Assembly: GCA_025174535.1 (NCBI GenBank)
Contig: JALBUN010000014.1
Location: 671,549-735,548 of the forward strand
Source: Cantharellus purpuraceus
Taxonomy: Eukaryota; Basidiomycota; Agaricomycetes; Cantharellales; Hydnaceae
DNA length: 64,000 bases
Direction of reading: 5' to 3'
Shown: in pieces, positions 41,070 to 52,341 of the stretch
How the letters are laid out: the number at the start of each line of letters is the position of its first letter
Numbering within the stretch: position 1 is the stretch's first letter
Translations under genes and position numbers: made by a program
Notes under the pieces: generated by a model
What the model was told of the DNA's origin: nothing
Databases searched by the model: none
The model's input: only the letters and a program-made list of their open reading frames with translations

Positions 41070-42365
41070 TCATGGACAGCCATTCACTCCAAGGTGACCT
41101 TGTATCCTACGTCTTCGGAGGCTTACATTACTGGGTTCTACCTCTACATCTTTTTCTTGAACTAGGAATTTGAGATTGATCAGAGTCTGAATCAGATTGA
41201 TCAGAGTCTGAATCAGATTGATCAGAGTCTGAATCAGATTGATCAGAGTCTGAATCAGATTGATCAGAGTCTGAATCAGATTGATCAGAGTCTGAATCAG
41301 ATTGATCAGAGTCTGAATCAGATTGATCAGAGTCTGAATCAGATTGATCAGAGTCTGAATCAGATTGATCAGAGTCTGAATCAGATTGATCAGAGTCTGA
41401 ATCAGATTGATCAGAGTCTGAATCAGATTGATCAGAGTCTGAATCAGATTGATCAGAGTCTGAATCAGATTGATCAGAGTCTGAATCAGATTGATCAGAG
41501 TCTGAATCAGATTGATCAGAGTCTGAATCAGATTGATCAGAGTCTGAATCAGATTGATCAGAGTCTGAATCAGATTGATCAGAGTCTGAATCAGATTGAT
41601 CAGAGTCTGAATCAGATCGTTCCTTAGACCTTTTTTCTTGATGCCTTGAACTAGGAGTTTGAGATCGTTCATTAGACCTTTTTCTTGATGCCTTAAACCT
41701 TGAGTCATTCCTTGCTTCCATGTTTGAAAATTAATCCTATTACCATCTACGTCATATGATGACATTTCATTCTTTCTAGTATATATTGTAGATAGTTTTC
41801 TAGGCTCACCATTTATGAATAATTCCATTCTATTTAGTCTACAAGACTGATCTGAGTCTATAAGTATATAGTCTACACCTCTTTTCACTATCTTAAATGT
41901 CACCTTTCTGGTACCATTTTCCTGTAACCTTGTTACCTCCTGTTCTTGTTTTCCAGCCCAGTGATTCATATCAAATTTCCAGTCAACAATCTCAGATATT
42001 ATTGCTTTATATTCATCACCCTGTTTCTGAAGTTTATTAATGTCTGTTCCAAGTTCCACTACAGTATCATCTGTTTCTACAATCCACTCATGCACTTCAG
42101 ATTTCCATTCCACAATGTCTGATATTGTTGCAATACATCTATTAACCTGTTTCTGAAGTTTATGAATATCTGTTCTATAGTCCAATATAAGATTCTCTGC
42201 ATTATGTGTATTGACCTGTTGATGAATATCTGTTCCATGGTCTGATATTGTGGCAACACACCTATTAACCTGTCTCTGAAGTTTATGAATATCTGTTCCA
42301 AATCCTGATACAATATCATTCATTTCACTCATCCATTCATCTAAATTCTCTTTCCTGTCTGTCAA
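41070..42365 (-). CDS. Coiled-coil and heptad-repeat protein, DDE element 2
   Basis: This corresponds to 16907-18139, with the same coiled-coil blocks and a 21-copy repeat. In this frame the repeat reads LIQTLIN; in the other open frame (41128-41721, 197 residues) it reads SDSDSDQ. The C-terminal difference VEVEPSN versus VEGEPSN is one of few changes. As in copy 1, which frame is translated in the 3' half is unresolved; the SDSDSDQ frame with basic Ser/Arg ends looks the more natural. Confidence 0.5.
   Translation of the reverse strand: MTDRKENLDEWMSEMNDIVSGFGTDIHKLQRQVNRCVATISDHGTDIHQQVNTHNAENLILDYRTDIHKLQKQVNRCIATISDIVEWKSEVHEWIVETDDTVVELGTDINKLQKQGDEYKAIISEIVDWKFDMNHWAGKQEQEVTRLQENGTRKVTFKIVKRGVDYILIDSDQSCRLNRMELFINGEPRKLSTIYTRKNEMSSYDVDGNRINFQTWKQGMTQGLRHQEKGLMNDLKLLVQGIKKKGLRNDLIQTLINLIQTLINLIQTLINLIQTLINLIQTLINLIQTLINLIQTLINLIQTLINLIQTLINLIQTLINLIQTLINLIQTLINLIQTLINLIQTLINLIQTLINLIQTLINLIQTLINLIQTLINLIQTLINLIQTLINLIQTLINLKFLVQEKDVEVEPSNVSLRRRRIQGHLGVNGCP
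41176..41616 (-). repeat. 21-bp tandem repeat, 21 copies
   Basis: The unit agattgatcagagtctgaat repeats without interruption over 441 bp, three copies more than in DDE element 1. Each unit contains tgatca, so the array is a long series of identical palindromic hexamers. Confidence 0.95.
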
Positions 42366-42370
42366 AGTAG

Positions 42371-42619
42371 TTATAATTGTATTTTTTCCTCAACCTGTTT
42401 CTTAAGCACCTGAATTTCCTGACTCTGGGAATTAACCTGTTGTTCAAGCATAGTGATCTGCCTATCCTTTTCACTCATCCAAGACTTGACATTTATAAGA
42501 TCAGATATTAATTCATCTTTTACTTCCATTTGACTTGCCATAGCTTTTATCAGTGCATCATTGTCACTTATCCAGCCTTTGATTGCTTTTATATCTTCAA
42601 AGATTTGTGGCATTTTCAA
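42371..42619 (-). CDS. Coiled-coil ORF 1, DDE element 2
   Basis: This 82-residue ORF matches 16647-16901 but its first ATG is changed, so it begins at MKMPQIFEDIKA. The rest is identical. It probably joins the following frame at 42365. Confidence 0.5.
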   Translation of the reverse strand: MKMPQIFEDIKAIKGWISDNDALIKAMASQMEVKDELISDLINVKSWMSEKDRQITMLEQQVNSQSQEIQVLKKQVEEKIQL

Positions 42620-43152
42620 ATACCTCTCTGCTTATAAAACAGAAATGAAAAAACATAATAATCATTTTTTCTGAACATTTGATATTTTGTATAGGCAGTA
42701 GATATATACATCTTGCTTTCTTAATAAAATGATTATTATGTTTTTATGTTATAAGCATTATGAAGATGCTCTCTTTTATGCTTCAATGCAAGATAGAGTT
42801 TGATAGAAGAGTTAATGATTGGTATATATCTCGGATAGGATCCCTCCATGATTTGTTTCTGAGGTAAGTTCCTTTATAAATATCAAGGTTCCAATCACTG
42901 ACTTTATACAGATGTACTGATGGCACACTTCTGGAACAGAAATTAACAGAGTTATATACTAGTATGGAGCAGGATCATTATTTTCCACCACTTTGGATGG
43001 AAAATCTGATGGTATTGCACCCTAAAGTACGAGGGATAGTCATACAGTCTTATGTTAGAACAAGATTATCTACCACTATGCCCTAACTAAGTTACTTTGT
43101 TTTAAAAATAGCTTCACTGCATTAAAGGTGTTTGTTTCCAAGACTTTCCTAA

Positions 43153-43718
43153 GACGCTTATTCAGAAATACAACAAATACATATGTACAACCTATTTTCC
43201 TCAAATTTTATACAATACACTTCAATTCAAACTTATTTTCATATTTCAACATGATTCTCAAATTTTACACAATATACTAGATTAAAACATATTTTGATAT
43301 TTTGGCATAATTCTCAAAAATAATTCTTTTTTTCCTGATTTAGTGGTGGCAACTCTCTTGAAGGAACATCCAAATATCATTGATTCTTTCTTATACAATA
43401 CTTATAACATAATTTGAACTATCTTTAATCCCCACCTGGTATTTGTATATCTAAATACCTTATATAATACCAATTATATTAATACATACATTCCTATTAT
43501 ATCCATGTAAATAATTATGTTCATCTCAACCAAATGTCTTATCTTTAAAAGTTTATTAAAATATAGAATATATGTTTATATTTATGAAAATTTCACACAT
43601 CCGAAATCTTTTAAGATATCCAAATTGTAACTCCCTGGCTTTATGTATCATTGAAATTCTGATGTATATCTCATATACATCAGAATATTGTATACTGACA
43701 TGATTCCGAACAAGCGTC
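43153..43718 (-). repeat. Terminal direct repeat of DDE element 2 (5' end of the element)
   Basis: This 566-bp unit is the partner of 35600-36165 in the same orientation. Its outer end GAACAAGCGTC directly adjoins the TTT duplication. Confidence 0.92.
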
Positions 43719-44178
43719 TTTGGAAACCGCCGTCTCCATCTCCCTGTCCGATTGTCACCGCTGATTCCGCCCATCCGTCTCCAGTTCCGATTGATGCATC
43801 AGCATCACCATAGGACCCAGACATCCATCCCTGTCGGACTTGGACATACTCATGCAAGGCCGTCGGCCTCGGAGACCCATCACCAGAGTAATTATTATTA
43901 GATTTCAAAATATGTATTTAAGTTGCCCAACTGGGGACTTCATTCCCCAGTTCAAATATTGAATCATGCCTAGTTCCTAAGTCCAATCCTAACTCTCTAA
44001 GTTGTACTCCGTCTCCGAAATCTCAGACACCGGTATTAGTGAGGGCACAGCACATAAGCTGAAGCCAAGTCCATCCTGACCCCCACGACATGCTCCGACT
44101 CCGACCCAACCTCCGACCCAACTTCCAACCCGAACTCCGACCCAATCTCCGACCCCCAATCAGACCTAGTGTGTAACA

Positions 44179-47100
44179 ATTTCAGATATCTCATATTTGT
44201 TTTCTCCTTTGATGATGATCGGGGGAGGTGGAGGTTGCGTGCGACTGGAGATCTTGTTTGTAGTAGCGGGTTCAAGCATTGATATATGGAAGACCAGATG
44301 AACTGCTCAGAAATGGTCTGGAAGGCGGAGGGTGAAGGACCTGCTGCCTGCACGAGCAATGGCCTCATAAGGACCTAAGTATTTCTCAGAGAGTTTCTTC
44401 AATGGGCGGGTGGTCTGGAAGTGTTCAGCCTTGACGAATACTTTGTCTCCGATTTGCAGGTCCGGAGCCAGAAGGCAGTGTTGGTCTGCAGAGACTTGGT
44501 ATTGTTTCTGAGCATCGGAGATGGTTTCTTGGAGATGTTGGTGTAATTGATCGAGGTCGGTTACAAAATGGCAGGCTTTGGTGGAGGTGAGTTCCTTCTC
44601 AGGGTGGACGGAGATGTTCAGATGATAGCCTTTATTAGCAAAGAATGGAGAGACGTGTTTGGAGCATTGTTGTAGGCAAACTCTGCGATCAGAAGTAGGT
44701 CAGCCCAGTTGTCTTGTTGATAGTTACAATAGACTCAGAGATATTGTTCCAGGGACTGATTCATTTGTTCCGTTTGTCCGTCTCCTTTGGGATGGTATCC
44801 AGAGGTGAAGTGAAGCTTCATGTCAAGAGCCTTTCCTAATGTGCAGAAGAAGGAGGAGACAAACTCTGAGCCCTGATTGGATGTGACATGCAATGGGACT
44901 CCGTGTTTAGAGAATATGTGGAGAACAAACAATTTAGCTAGTGAGGCAGAGGTGATGGTGTTATGCGTTGGAATGAATAGTGACTGTTTAGTGAACCTGT
45001 TGACAATCACAAGTATGGTGTCAAATCCAAGCGATGGGGGGAGTTTCTCTATGAAATCCATGGAGATGGAGTTCCATGGTTGCTCTGGGACTGGAAGTTG
45101 CTTAAGTGTTCCATAGGGTTTGTGCCTTTGCAATTTTGAGTGCATACACGTGGTACAGGAGTTACAGTAGTGTTGAATGTATTTTCACATTTTTGGCCAT
45201 ATGTAGTCTTGTTGGATTAATCCTTGTGTGCGATTTTGCCCAAATGGCCAGAGATCGGGTGATCATGATAATACTGCAAAACTCGGAGTTGAGACCATTG
45301 GCATTGGGGACGTATATCCAGTTGTTGTGTCAGAGGTGTCCTTTGGGGTCAAGTGACCACTTTGGATTGGAAGGGTTGTCCAAGTGTTTAACTGCAATAG
45401 GATCGGATCGGAGAGATGAGCGGATGTTGGAGTGGAGTTGGTCGATGTCCATAATGGTGGCAGCTTGGAGGGTGGGAGTCATGAGGGTGGATGCTCGTAG
45501 GGACGATGCCAGCTGCTTGTTAGTGAACACAGGATGAAAGTTGTGTGGGTTTACAGTGGCATAGTCACTATTCCCCTCTTTAGGGTAGACATCCCAGCAT
45601 CTAGTCAATGCATCAGGCTTTGCTCCAAGTCAACCAGGATGGAAACGGATAACAAGGTTGAACTGAGACAGGTATTCGGACCATCAGACTTGTCTCCAGG
45701 TGAGTAGTTTCATTGTGGAGAAGTATTCCAAGTTCTTGTGGTCAGTTATGACATCCACTGGCTCAGAGGGACCTTCAAGGTAGTGTCTCCATATCCAGAA
45801 GGCTTCATATATGGCAAGGAGCTCTTTGTCATGGACGTCATAGTTCAGTTTGGGGGGTGTAAATGTATGTGAGTGAAAAGCGATTGGATGGACTTGTCCA
45901 TCGTCCAGAGAGGTGATGGACAGGATCGTGGCAAGTGCATAGTTGGAGGCATTGGTTTCTAATAGGATAGGAACATCTGGAACCCAATGAGTCAGTATCA
46001 GAGCAGAAGTAAAGGCCTTTTTCAAGGTCTCAAAGCTCTGTCTGCATTCATCAGTGAAATTCCATTGGGTACCCTTCCTAGTAAGTCGGGTGAGCGGAAT
46101 GGTGATATCAGAGTAGCCATAAATCAAGCAGCGGTAGAAGTTGGCAAACCCCAGGAAGGACTGTACATCTTTGACTTTCCACAGTTCCGCCCATTCCTGT
46201 ATGGCTTTGATTTTGTCATCGGACATTGTCAGTCCTGCCAGGGAGAGGATATAGCCTAGATACTCGACCGAGTTGGAGTGGAATTCACATTTGTCAGTGT
46301 GGGTGAAAAGGCCATGTTTTTGGAGATGTCAGAGTACTCCTCGGACATGTGTCCGATGTTCTTCTTCGTCGTCCAAATATACCAAAATGTCATCTAAGTA
46401 AATGAGGATGGTCACATTGAGAAGGTCAGCGAAGGTATCATTCATGAACAAGAGTGGATGCGTTCAGGTGGACCTCATTTGTCGTATGGGGAGTACCAAC
46501 ACAGCCCTCAGCCCGTACGGAGGCTATAAGACTGCTTACTATTTTTTTGGGTCCATCGCTTTAGCATCGGACTTGTCCGTCATGGCATTGGTGGCACAGC
46601 CCTTTGCCTTTGCTGCTGATGAGGTTGCCTTGTTGCAATCCTTGGCTTTGTGGCCAGGTTTTCCGCAGAACAGACAGAGGTTGTTGTCCATGTGACGCTG
46701 GCGTTCCTGCTGGGTAAGTTTTCTGTCCTTCCCCAGCTTGGTGGAGAGGTCTGGAGTACTCTTGCAAGTTCCAGAGTTATTGCCAGTTCTGGAGTTGTTC
46801 TGACCAGAACCGGAGGCAGCTCCATTACCCGTGTTTGACTTCTGGGCAGAGTTGGTAGTAGTCTTCTTATCGGACCCCTTGTTGGACTTTGGGGTCTTGT
46901 CCAATGATTTGTCCGATTTGTTGTTAGCCAAATTTTCACGGGAGACCTCAGATTGACGTTCCCAATAACGGGTGTCAATGGATTGGGCGTAACCAAAGTA
47001 TCCAGCTTACTGATGTGGGATATCTTGTCCTTGATGCGGGATGGGAGACCAATGTAAAATTGGCGTTGGAGTGCGGCATTGCCCCATTGGACTTTTGGAG

Positions 47101-47700
47101 CTAGCTGCTGGAAGCTCACAATGTATTTTGCAATTTTGTGATTTTCCTTCATCCGAAGTCAATCGAGTTCGTTCTCGGCATCAGCCTCGGGGTTGTAAGG
47201 ACCGAAATTGGTCCGAAGTTCAGAGATGAAGTCAGAGTAGTCATCTGACCATATCAGGTCATTGGAGTTGTCCATGAGTGCTGGCTCAAAGTAGTCCAGT
47301 GCAGTGCCCTTGAGATAGGACATGGCGAAGGTGACCTTCACCTGATCGGATGTGAATGCGTCGGGGCGGTTGCAGAAGTTCAACTGGCATTGCACCAAGA
47401 ATGGCTAGAGCTTTCATGGATCAGAGCCATCGAATGGGTTGGGTTCTCAGACCTTGGTCTGGGACTTAGGGGCTTGTGGGTTACGGATGCTGCTGGTGAG
47501 CAGGGAGATGGCTTGCGCCAGATTTGGAGAGGGCAGAGTGTTGTCTTCTTCATTGACGGCCTCTATGTGATCCGTTGGTTCTTCGACAACCTCAGGGATG
47601 GTGTCAATGCTGGGAGTGGGCACCTCGACGGTTCGTGCACGTTCAGAGTTGGCGATGGATCATGGCATTGGTAGGAGTGAGTATGGCAGTTTGAATATAC
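44179..47700 (-). pseudogene. Ty3/gypsy element F-2: gag-pol, decayed
   Basis: Minus-strand order from the 5' LTR: gag start (MPWSIANSERARTVEV region, 47670), capsid segment (VKVTFAMSYLKGTALDYFEP), CCHC knuckle CLFCGKPGHKAKDC, then a junction at about 46449 where protease and the first half of RT are deleted, RT connection and RNase H (46226-45684, ETNASNYALATILS), HHCC region, integrase core (45145-44735, NSISMDFIEKLPPS, TSNQGSEFVSS) and part of the C-terminal region. The chromodomain is cut at 44179. F-2 keeps a gag segment (MKENHKIAKYIVSFQQLAPKV) that F-1 lacks. Stops and TpG/CpA changes are frequent. Confidence 0.88.
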
Positions 47701-47718
47701 TGTTATGCACTAGGTCCG

Positions 47719-48080
47719 TGTCAGGGTTCAAATAAGTCATATTCTATTTTTAGTATTTTCTCTTGACACCCCTATCAGCGCAGCCTGTCAGGGTGCGTCT
47801 CCCCTATTTCATTGCCCCTATCACTTCCCCTATCCTTCCTCCCCTATCTTGGTTCTCCTATCTGTCTCCATCATTTAGTATAAAGACTCGCCTTGGTGCA
47901 GTGTGATCCCCTCAGCTTGATCTCTGAGGATATCCGCTGTACCAGGTAAGTCCCATGTATTTATCAGAAACAGCTGTATAGACTGAGGATATCCGCTGTA
48001 CCAGCTGGCATTATTTCTTATCGGCTCTCACTTATTGAGTATCTTGTTGTTGTGGCCTCGTCATCAGCGTCGCCCTCACA
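47719..48080 (+). mobile_element. Small solo LTR (family H), TSD gtccg
   Basis: A 362-bp insert with ends TGTCAGGG...CCCTCACA lies between gtccg at 47714-47718 and 48081-48085. It has a TATA-like tagtataaagac (47877), and a 22-bp direct repeat (ctgaggatatccgctgtaccag at 47924 and 47983). Family unknown; only one copy is in the window. Confidence 0.9.
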
Positions 48081-48423
48081 GTCCGATTGGTGGTTGGAGC
48101 TTGGGTCGGAGGTTTGGTCAGAGTCGGAGAAGGAGTCAAGTACGTCATGGGGGTCGGAATGGACTTGGCTTCAGCTTATGTGCTGCGCCCTCACTAATAC
48201 CGGTGTCCAAGATTTTGGAGACGGAGTATGACTTAGAGAGTTAGGATCAGACTTAGGAACTAGGTGTGATTCAATATTTGAACTGGGGAATGAAGTCCCC
48301 AGTTGGGCAACTTGAATACATATTTGAAATCTAATAATAATTACTCCAGTGATGGGTTTATGAGGCCGACAGCCTTACATGAGTATGTCTGAGTCCAATG
48401 GGGATGGATGTCCAGGTTCCTAT

Positions 48424-49811
48424 TGTATGGGAACCACCTTTTCCCTATCAAATTCCATTTATGCAGCACCAATGTGCTATTCTTTGCTTTTCCATTCCTA
48501 AATATCAGCATATATTTGATGCTTGTACCTGGAATGCACTTATTCAAATATTCTCTATTTTTCCATATTTTTTCGGGAATATTCCATGCAGAACTCAGCC
48601 CAGAATCATTTATTTCTGCTGTGCTACAGTTGTGGACCCATAGGCGCCCACAAACCTTCGCACAGCCGGCTATCCACCTTTGGACCAGGCATTCGGCCTG
48701 AATTCAAGCTCAGACATCTCTGATCAATAAATATTCTCTAACTTGACAACCACAGCCTCTCAGGGCACTATTTTCCATGCAGATCATCACATGAGATGTG
48801 GCTATCCATGGCTGTCCAAACCAGTGCAGAAAACAGGGTGGACACCCTTCTTTTTGCCTGATCAGTGCCTAGTTCAGGGATCAAATCAGGTGATTGCCTT
48901 GGAATATTCTACCCCTTTCCATAACATTCTAGCTGTTTCCTTCTATTATTAGATAGAACTTTCCAGAACCAGTGTTAGTCCAGTGATCAGAACCTGTGAT
49001 TGGCTTGGAATATTCTACCCCTTTCTTCCACCTTCCACAACCTTCCAGTAGCTTCCATCTATTAATAGGTAGAATATTCCAGAAGCATTAGTCAGCCCCT
49101 GTAAATACAATATATAAGGAGGCCATTCTGCCTCTGAAATAGAAACATATCCTACCCATCTTCTGCACACTAGTGTGACTAGAGTGACATACAGTGTCAT
49201 CCTCTATATCTCAGTAACTGTTGATTACCAGTTCAAGGATCTTTTACAGTTGTGTAACTGTACTTGATTGCACTTGAAGTAGTGATATTCCTGCTTTGGG
49301 CGTGAGTGTAATATCTGCCTCACATGACTACAAATCTACAGGGTGAGATTGTCTGTTGATAGTCCTGCCATTAGTGCTCTTGTTTAAGTTACTAGTGTGT
49401 ACTGCCTTTGCAGAGCATTAGGATCTTGAACTCGTGTGAAGCAGTTGCTAGACTACTTCACACATTGCTGTTACCCGCTTCTGAGTGCCACTGGTTGGAC
49501 GGTTGGATTCATCCACCTACTTCCTTTAGCCTCTAAGTGCATTCCCCTCTTTTTGGAATATCTGGACCCCTAAGCGTCCGTGAACTCTAGACTCTGGAAG
49601 TCTTATTCATTTCTTGCTGCTAAGAAACATATTACTTTTCTGCGTATAGTCTGCATTGACCAATACAAAGGATTGTAACCAAAGTACAAATGTTAAATTG
49701 TTTCTGGAGTTGTGCTGCAGCAGGGTTTGATATTCTTCTCAGCTGTTCATTCATGGAATTGTGGTGATTTAGAGTTTGCCCTAACACCATAATTTTGCAG
49801 GTTCCAAAACA
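48424..49811 (+). mobile_element. LTR family B', copy 4
   Basis: A 1,388-bp copy from tgtatgggaaccacc to ggttccaaaaca inside the F-2 LTR. No matching target duplication remains because the host sequence between ggttcctat and gaatcagcag is deleted. The ggaatattc motifs are near 48901, 49007 and 49072. Confidence 0.88.
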
Positions 49812-49938
49812 GAATCAGCAGTGACGATTGGACAGGGAGATGGAGACAGCGGTTTCCAAATGGAGTATAGATTTCATATGCGCGGGGATCTGAGGGGATC
49901 GGACGGGGATCTGGACATTAATGAATATAGTCATAACA

Positions 49939-50130
49939 GAAATCCTGGACTTGAAGATCAATCATCGATACAAGTGCAAGCTTCAGTACCTAGTCAAATG
50001 GACTGGATACGAAGGCACCAATGAAGAGTCCTCATGGATCTCCATGTCCGAACTCAATCACGCATCCAAATCCATCTCTGATTTTCACTCCACTTATCCA
50101 GACAAACCTGGCCCTCTTATGAATCTTTAA
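49939..50130 (+). pseudogene. Chromodomain end of a Ty3/gypsy integrase
   Basis: This plus-strand piece encodes EILDLKINHRYKCKLQYLVK and continues WTGYEGTNEESSWIS to a stop after PGPLMNL. It is the C-terminal 63 residues of pol; the rest of the same gene appears to lie inverted at 44179-47700. The split is at the same codon in both pieces, each with one copy of gaaat. Confidence 0.88.
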
Positions 50131-50279
50131 GTTCCATTACTAATGCTAATTCTATTATTTTGCATCGTCATTTTATTACAAGTCACAAGGGAAATTACAA
50201 GTCTCCCCCAAAAAAACTCTGAAGGATCACTCCGCCTCATTTTTCTCCACTCTGAAATTTATAATCAATCATTTTCATT

Positions 50280-52067
50280 TTTTATACATTGCGTTTCCTT
50301 TTCCCCTTCCCCTTGTCTACCTCAGGCTCCATCTCTGACTCATCATCACTCTCTACATCTGACACCCAATCTTTCTCATCCCCCATGTCTGAATCCTTGT
50401 TCAAAGGGACCATGAACTTCCACAGCTGATGTAACTCAGCCGTCCGCCGACCCTCCAGAACCTCCTTCCATTTCATCATCTTCACCAAGTCCACTAGCAA
50501 CCCCTCCATCCACCAGAGGTGCTCCAACTGCAGGTTAACCAGCCGGATAAGCTAGCCCACGGTACTGTTGGGTGCAGAGACACGCCCGGTACCTGCACTG
50601 GTCATTGCCCCTTCTGATCCAACACCGCTACCCCCAGCTGCCACAGCACCCATCTCTGTCTGCCACTTTTTGGTCAGACAACCTTCCGATTCTTTCTCTG
50701 CCCCTCCTTGTACCACTAGTCGGGGCTTGACACTCCAACTCCAGGGATTGAACTTTCCATTGACCCTACACCCTCCTTTCCAACCCCGACAACAATCACA
50801 GGACCAAAGGCGGCGAGTTGGGCTGGTAGGCCACAAACACTCCACACCCGCATCACAACACAAGTCACAAATTACACTGGGCCCGCCGAATGGCTCTGTC
50901 AGAGCCAGAGCCTTGGGTGGTCCACTCCTTCTCAATGCAGCCTCCAAGTGTTCCCTCTCCTCCTCCTTGTCCTGCTGTTCCGCCGCCACCTTTTCCATCT
51001 CGCGCTTGTGAAGCTGGATTGCCAACCTAGTGACACGCAGCTCCTTCTTATGGGTCACCAACATGCGACTCTCTGCCTTGCACCATATGACCCTCCAATC
51101 CACCTCCCGCTTCTCCATATCAGCGCTCAGGTACGCCTTCAATGAAAAGACTGTGACATTGAGATTCTTCTTGGTGGTAGCAGCATAAAGCTCCGCTCTT
51201 TTGTGAGCCTTGACCGCGGCTACCCAAGCCATCTCCTTGTAACAATTCGAGGTTGGATCCGGCTCCGCATCCATCCCGACATCCACACCCACCTCAGGCT
51301 CCACATTTGCATCGAGCTCCATATTGGCATCAGGATCTGCCTCCACCTCCGCCCTCTCCACCTCCGTTGCTTCAATCTTCCTCAGCCGCACCCAACCCAA
51401 ACAATGGCCGTACCCATGGACGTAACAGCGAGTCCTCCGCAGTGACAGTTTTCGGACGAGTTGTCTCTGTCCGTGTAACAGAGATGATGGCAACTTCAGG
51501 GGTCCCTGTCTGTATTGGCACACTCGGGTCTCCTGGACTGGTCACCCCTGCCCTGGTCACCTCCTCCTCTACCTCCATGGTGGCTTCTAGCTCATGCACC
51601 TGCTCCTCCACTTCCTTCAGTCTTGCGGCCTCCATCGTGGCCGCAAGTTCCTTGACCCTGCGGGCTCTCTCGGCCTTTGCTTCCTCCTCTTTCCTTCTCT
51701 GTTCCATCTCCACCACCTCTTTCCACCTCTGCTCCTCCTCCTCCTTGCGTCTCCGTTCCGCCTCCTCCTCCTCCTTGCGTCTCCATTCCACCTCCTCCTC
51801 CTCCTTGCATCTCCATTCCACCTCCTCCTCCTCCTTGCGTCTCCGTTCCGCCTCCTCCTCCTCCTTCCGTCTCTGTTCTGCTTCCTCCTCCTCTTGCCAT
51901 TTCCGCTCCTCTTCCTCTTCCTTCCGTTGGGCCAAGAGCAACTGCTCAAGCTCGGCCACGCTCATGCTTGCCAAAGGGTTTGACATCGTTGAGGATAAGA
52001 CCTCAATCATGCCCCTCCTTTTATATGTCTCCAGACCCCCAGTATAACTCTGACTGCACCCAACCAT
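50280..52067 (-). CDS. Antisense accessory ORF (aORF) of Ty3/gypsy element F, best copy
   Basis: On the minus strand from 52067: leader, MSNPLASMSVAELEQLLLAQ, a long Glu/Arg/Lys coiled coil (52000-51600), ELAATMEAARLKEVEEQVHE, then after a frame change near 51400-51500 an acidic block (VERAEVEADPDANMELDANV), a second helical block with EKREVDWRVIWCKAESRM, a Cys finger (CDLCCDAGVEC ... SCDCCRGWKGGC), and, after another break near 50540, an acidic and basic tail (DEKDWVSDVESDDESE, KGKGKRKR). It points toward the integrase end and starts just downstream of a family E LTR read outward. Probable gag-like or regulatory accessory protein; function unknown. Two frame changes remain, so this copy is probably not functional. 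Confidence 0.65.
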
Positions 52068-52123
52068 CTCACCTATTCAATCCACGGATGGCCTCAGGGG
52101 CTCAGCCTTAAATGGAGAGATAC

Positions 52124-52341
52124 TGTTATGACTATATTCATTAACGTCCAGATCCCCATCTAATCCACTCAGATCCCCGCACATATGAAATCTATACTCC
52201 ATTTGGAAACCGCCGTCTTCATCTACCTGTCCGATTGATTCCGCCCATCCATCTCTGGTTCCGATTGATGCATCAGCATCACCATAGGAACCCAGACATC
52301 CATCCCCATCGGACTCGGACATACTCATGTAAGGCCATCGG
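52124..52341 (-). mobile_element. Family E LTR, copy 5 (truncated)
   Basis: Only the first 218 bp (tgttatgac...) remain; a family B LTR cuts it at 52342. It lies immediately upstream of the aORF. Confidence 0.8.

Larger units (their letters stand above)
35600..43718 (-). mobile_element. DDE element 2: inverted copy, 8,119 bp, TSD TTT
   Basis: The second copy runs GACGCTTATTC...GAACAAGCGTC with TTT on both sides (35597-35599 and 43719-43721). Removing it restores ctccatttggaaacc, continuous at 52192. It is almost identical to copy 1 in opposite orientation; the 65-bp difference in length is mostly three extra 21-bp repeats. Because the two copies have different target duplications and sites, they are independent insertions and not a segmental duplication. 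Confidence 0.9.
35519..44178 (-). mobile_element. Family E LTR, copy 3, interrupted by DDE element 2
   Basis: The LTR begins tgttatgac at 35519 and ends gtgtgtaaca at 44178, with the 8,119-bp DDE element 2 inside. The right flank is atttc followed by reversed integrase of F-2. The matching reverse complement flank gaaat is found next to another E LTR at 49939, which shows that these two ends once surrounded one insertion. Confidence 0.85.
47701..49938 (-). mobile_element. Family E LTR, copy 4 (5' LTR of F-2), interrupted
   Basis: The LTR begins tgttatgcactagg at 47701 next to the F-2 gag start and ends gtcataaca at 49938. Two other LTRs lie within (47719-48080 and 48424-49811). The right flank is gaaat followed by the chromodomain of a plus-strand pol. 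A deletion of about 45 bp accompanies the second insert. Confidence 0.85.

Noticed and set aside
15555..43718. A single segmental inverted duplication explaining both DDE copies
   Set aside because: The flanks differ and each copy has its own empty site and target duplication, so independent insertion is required.
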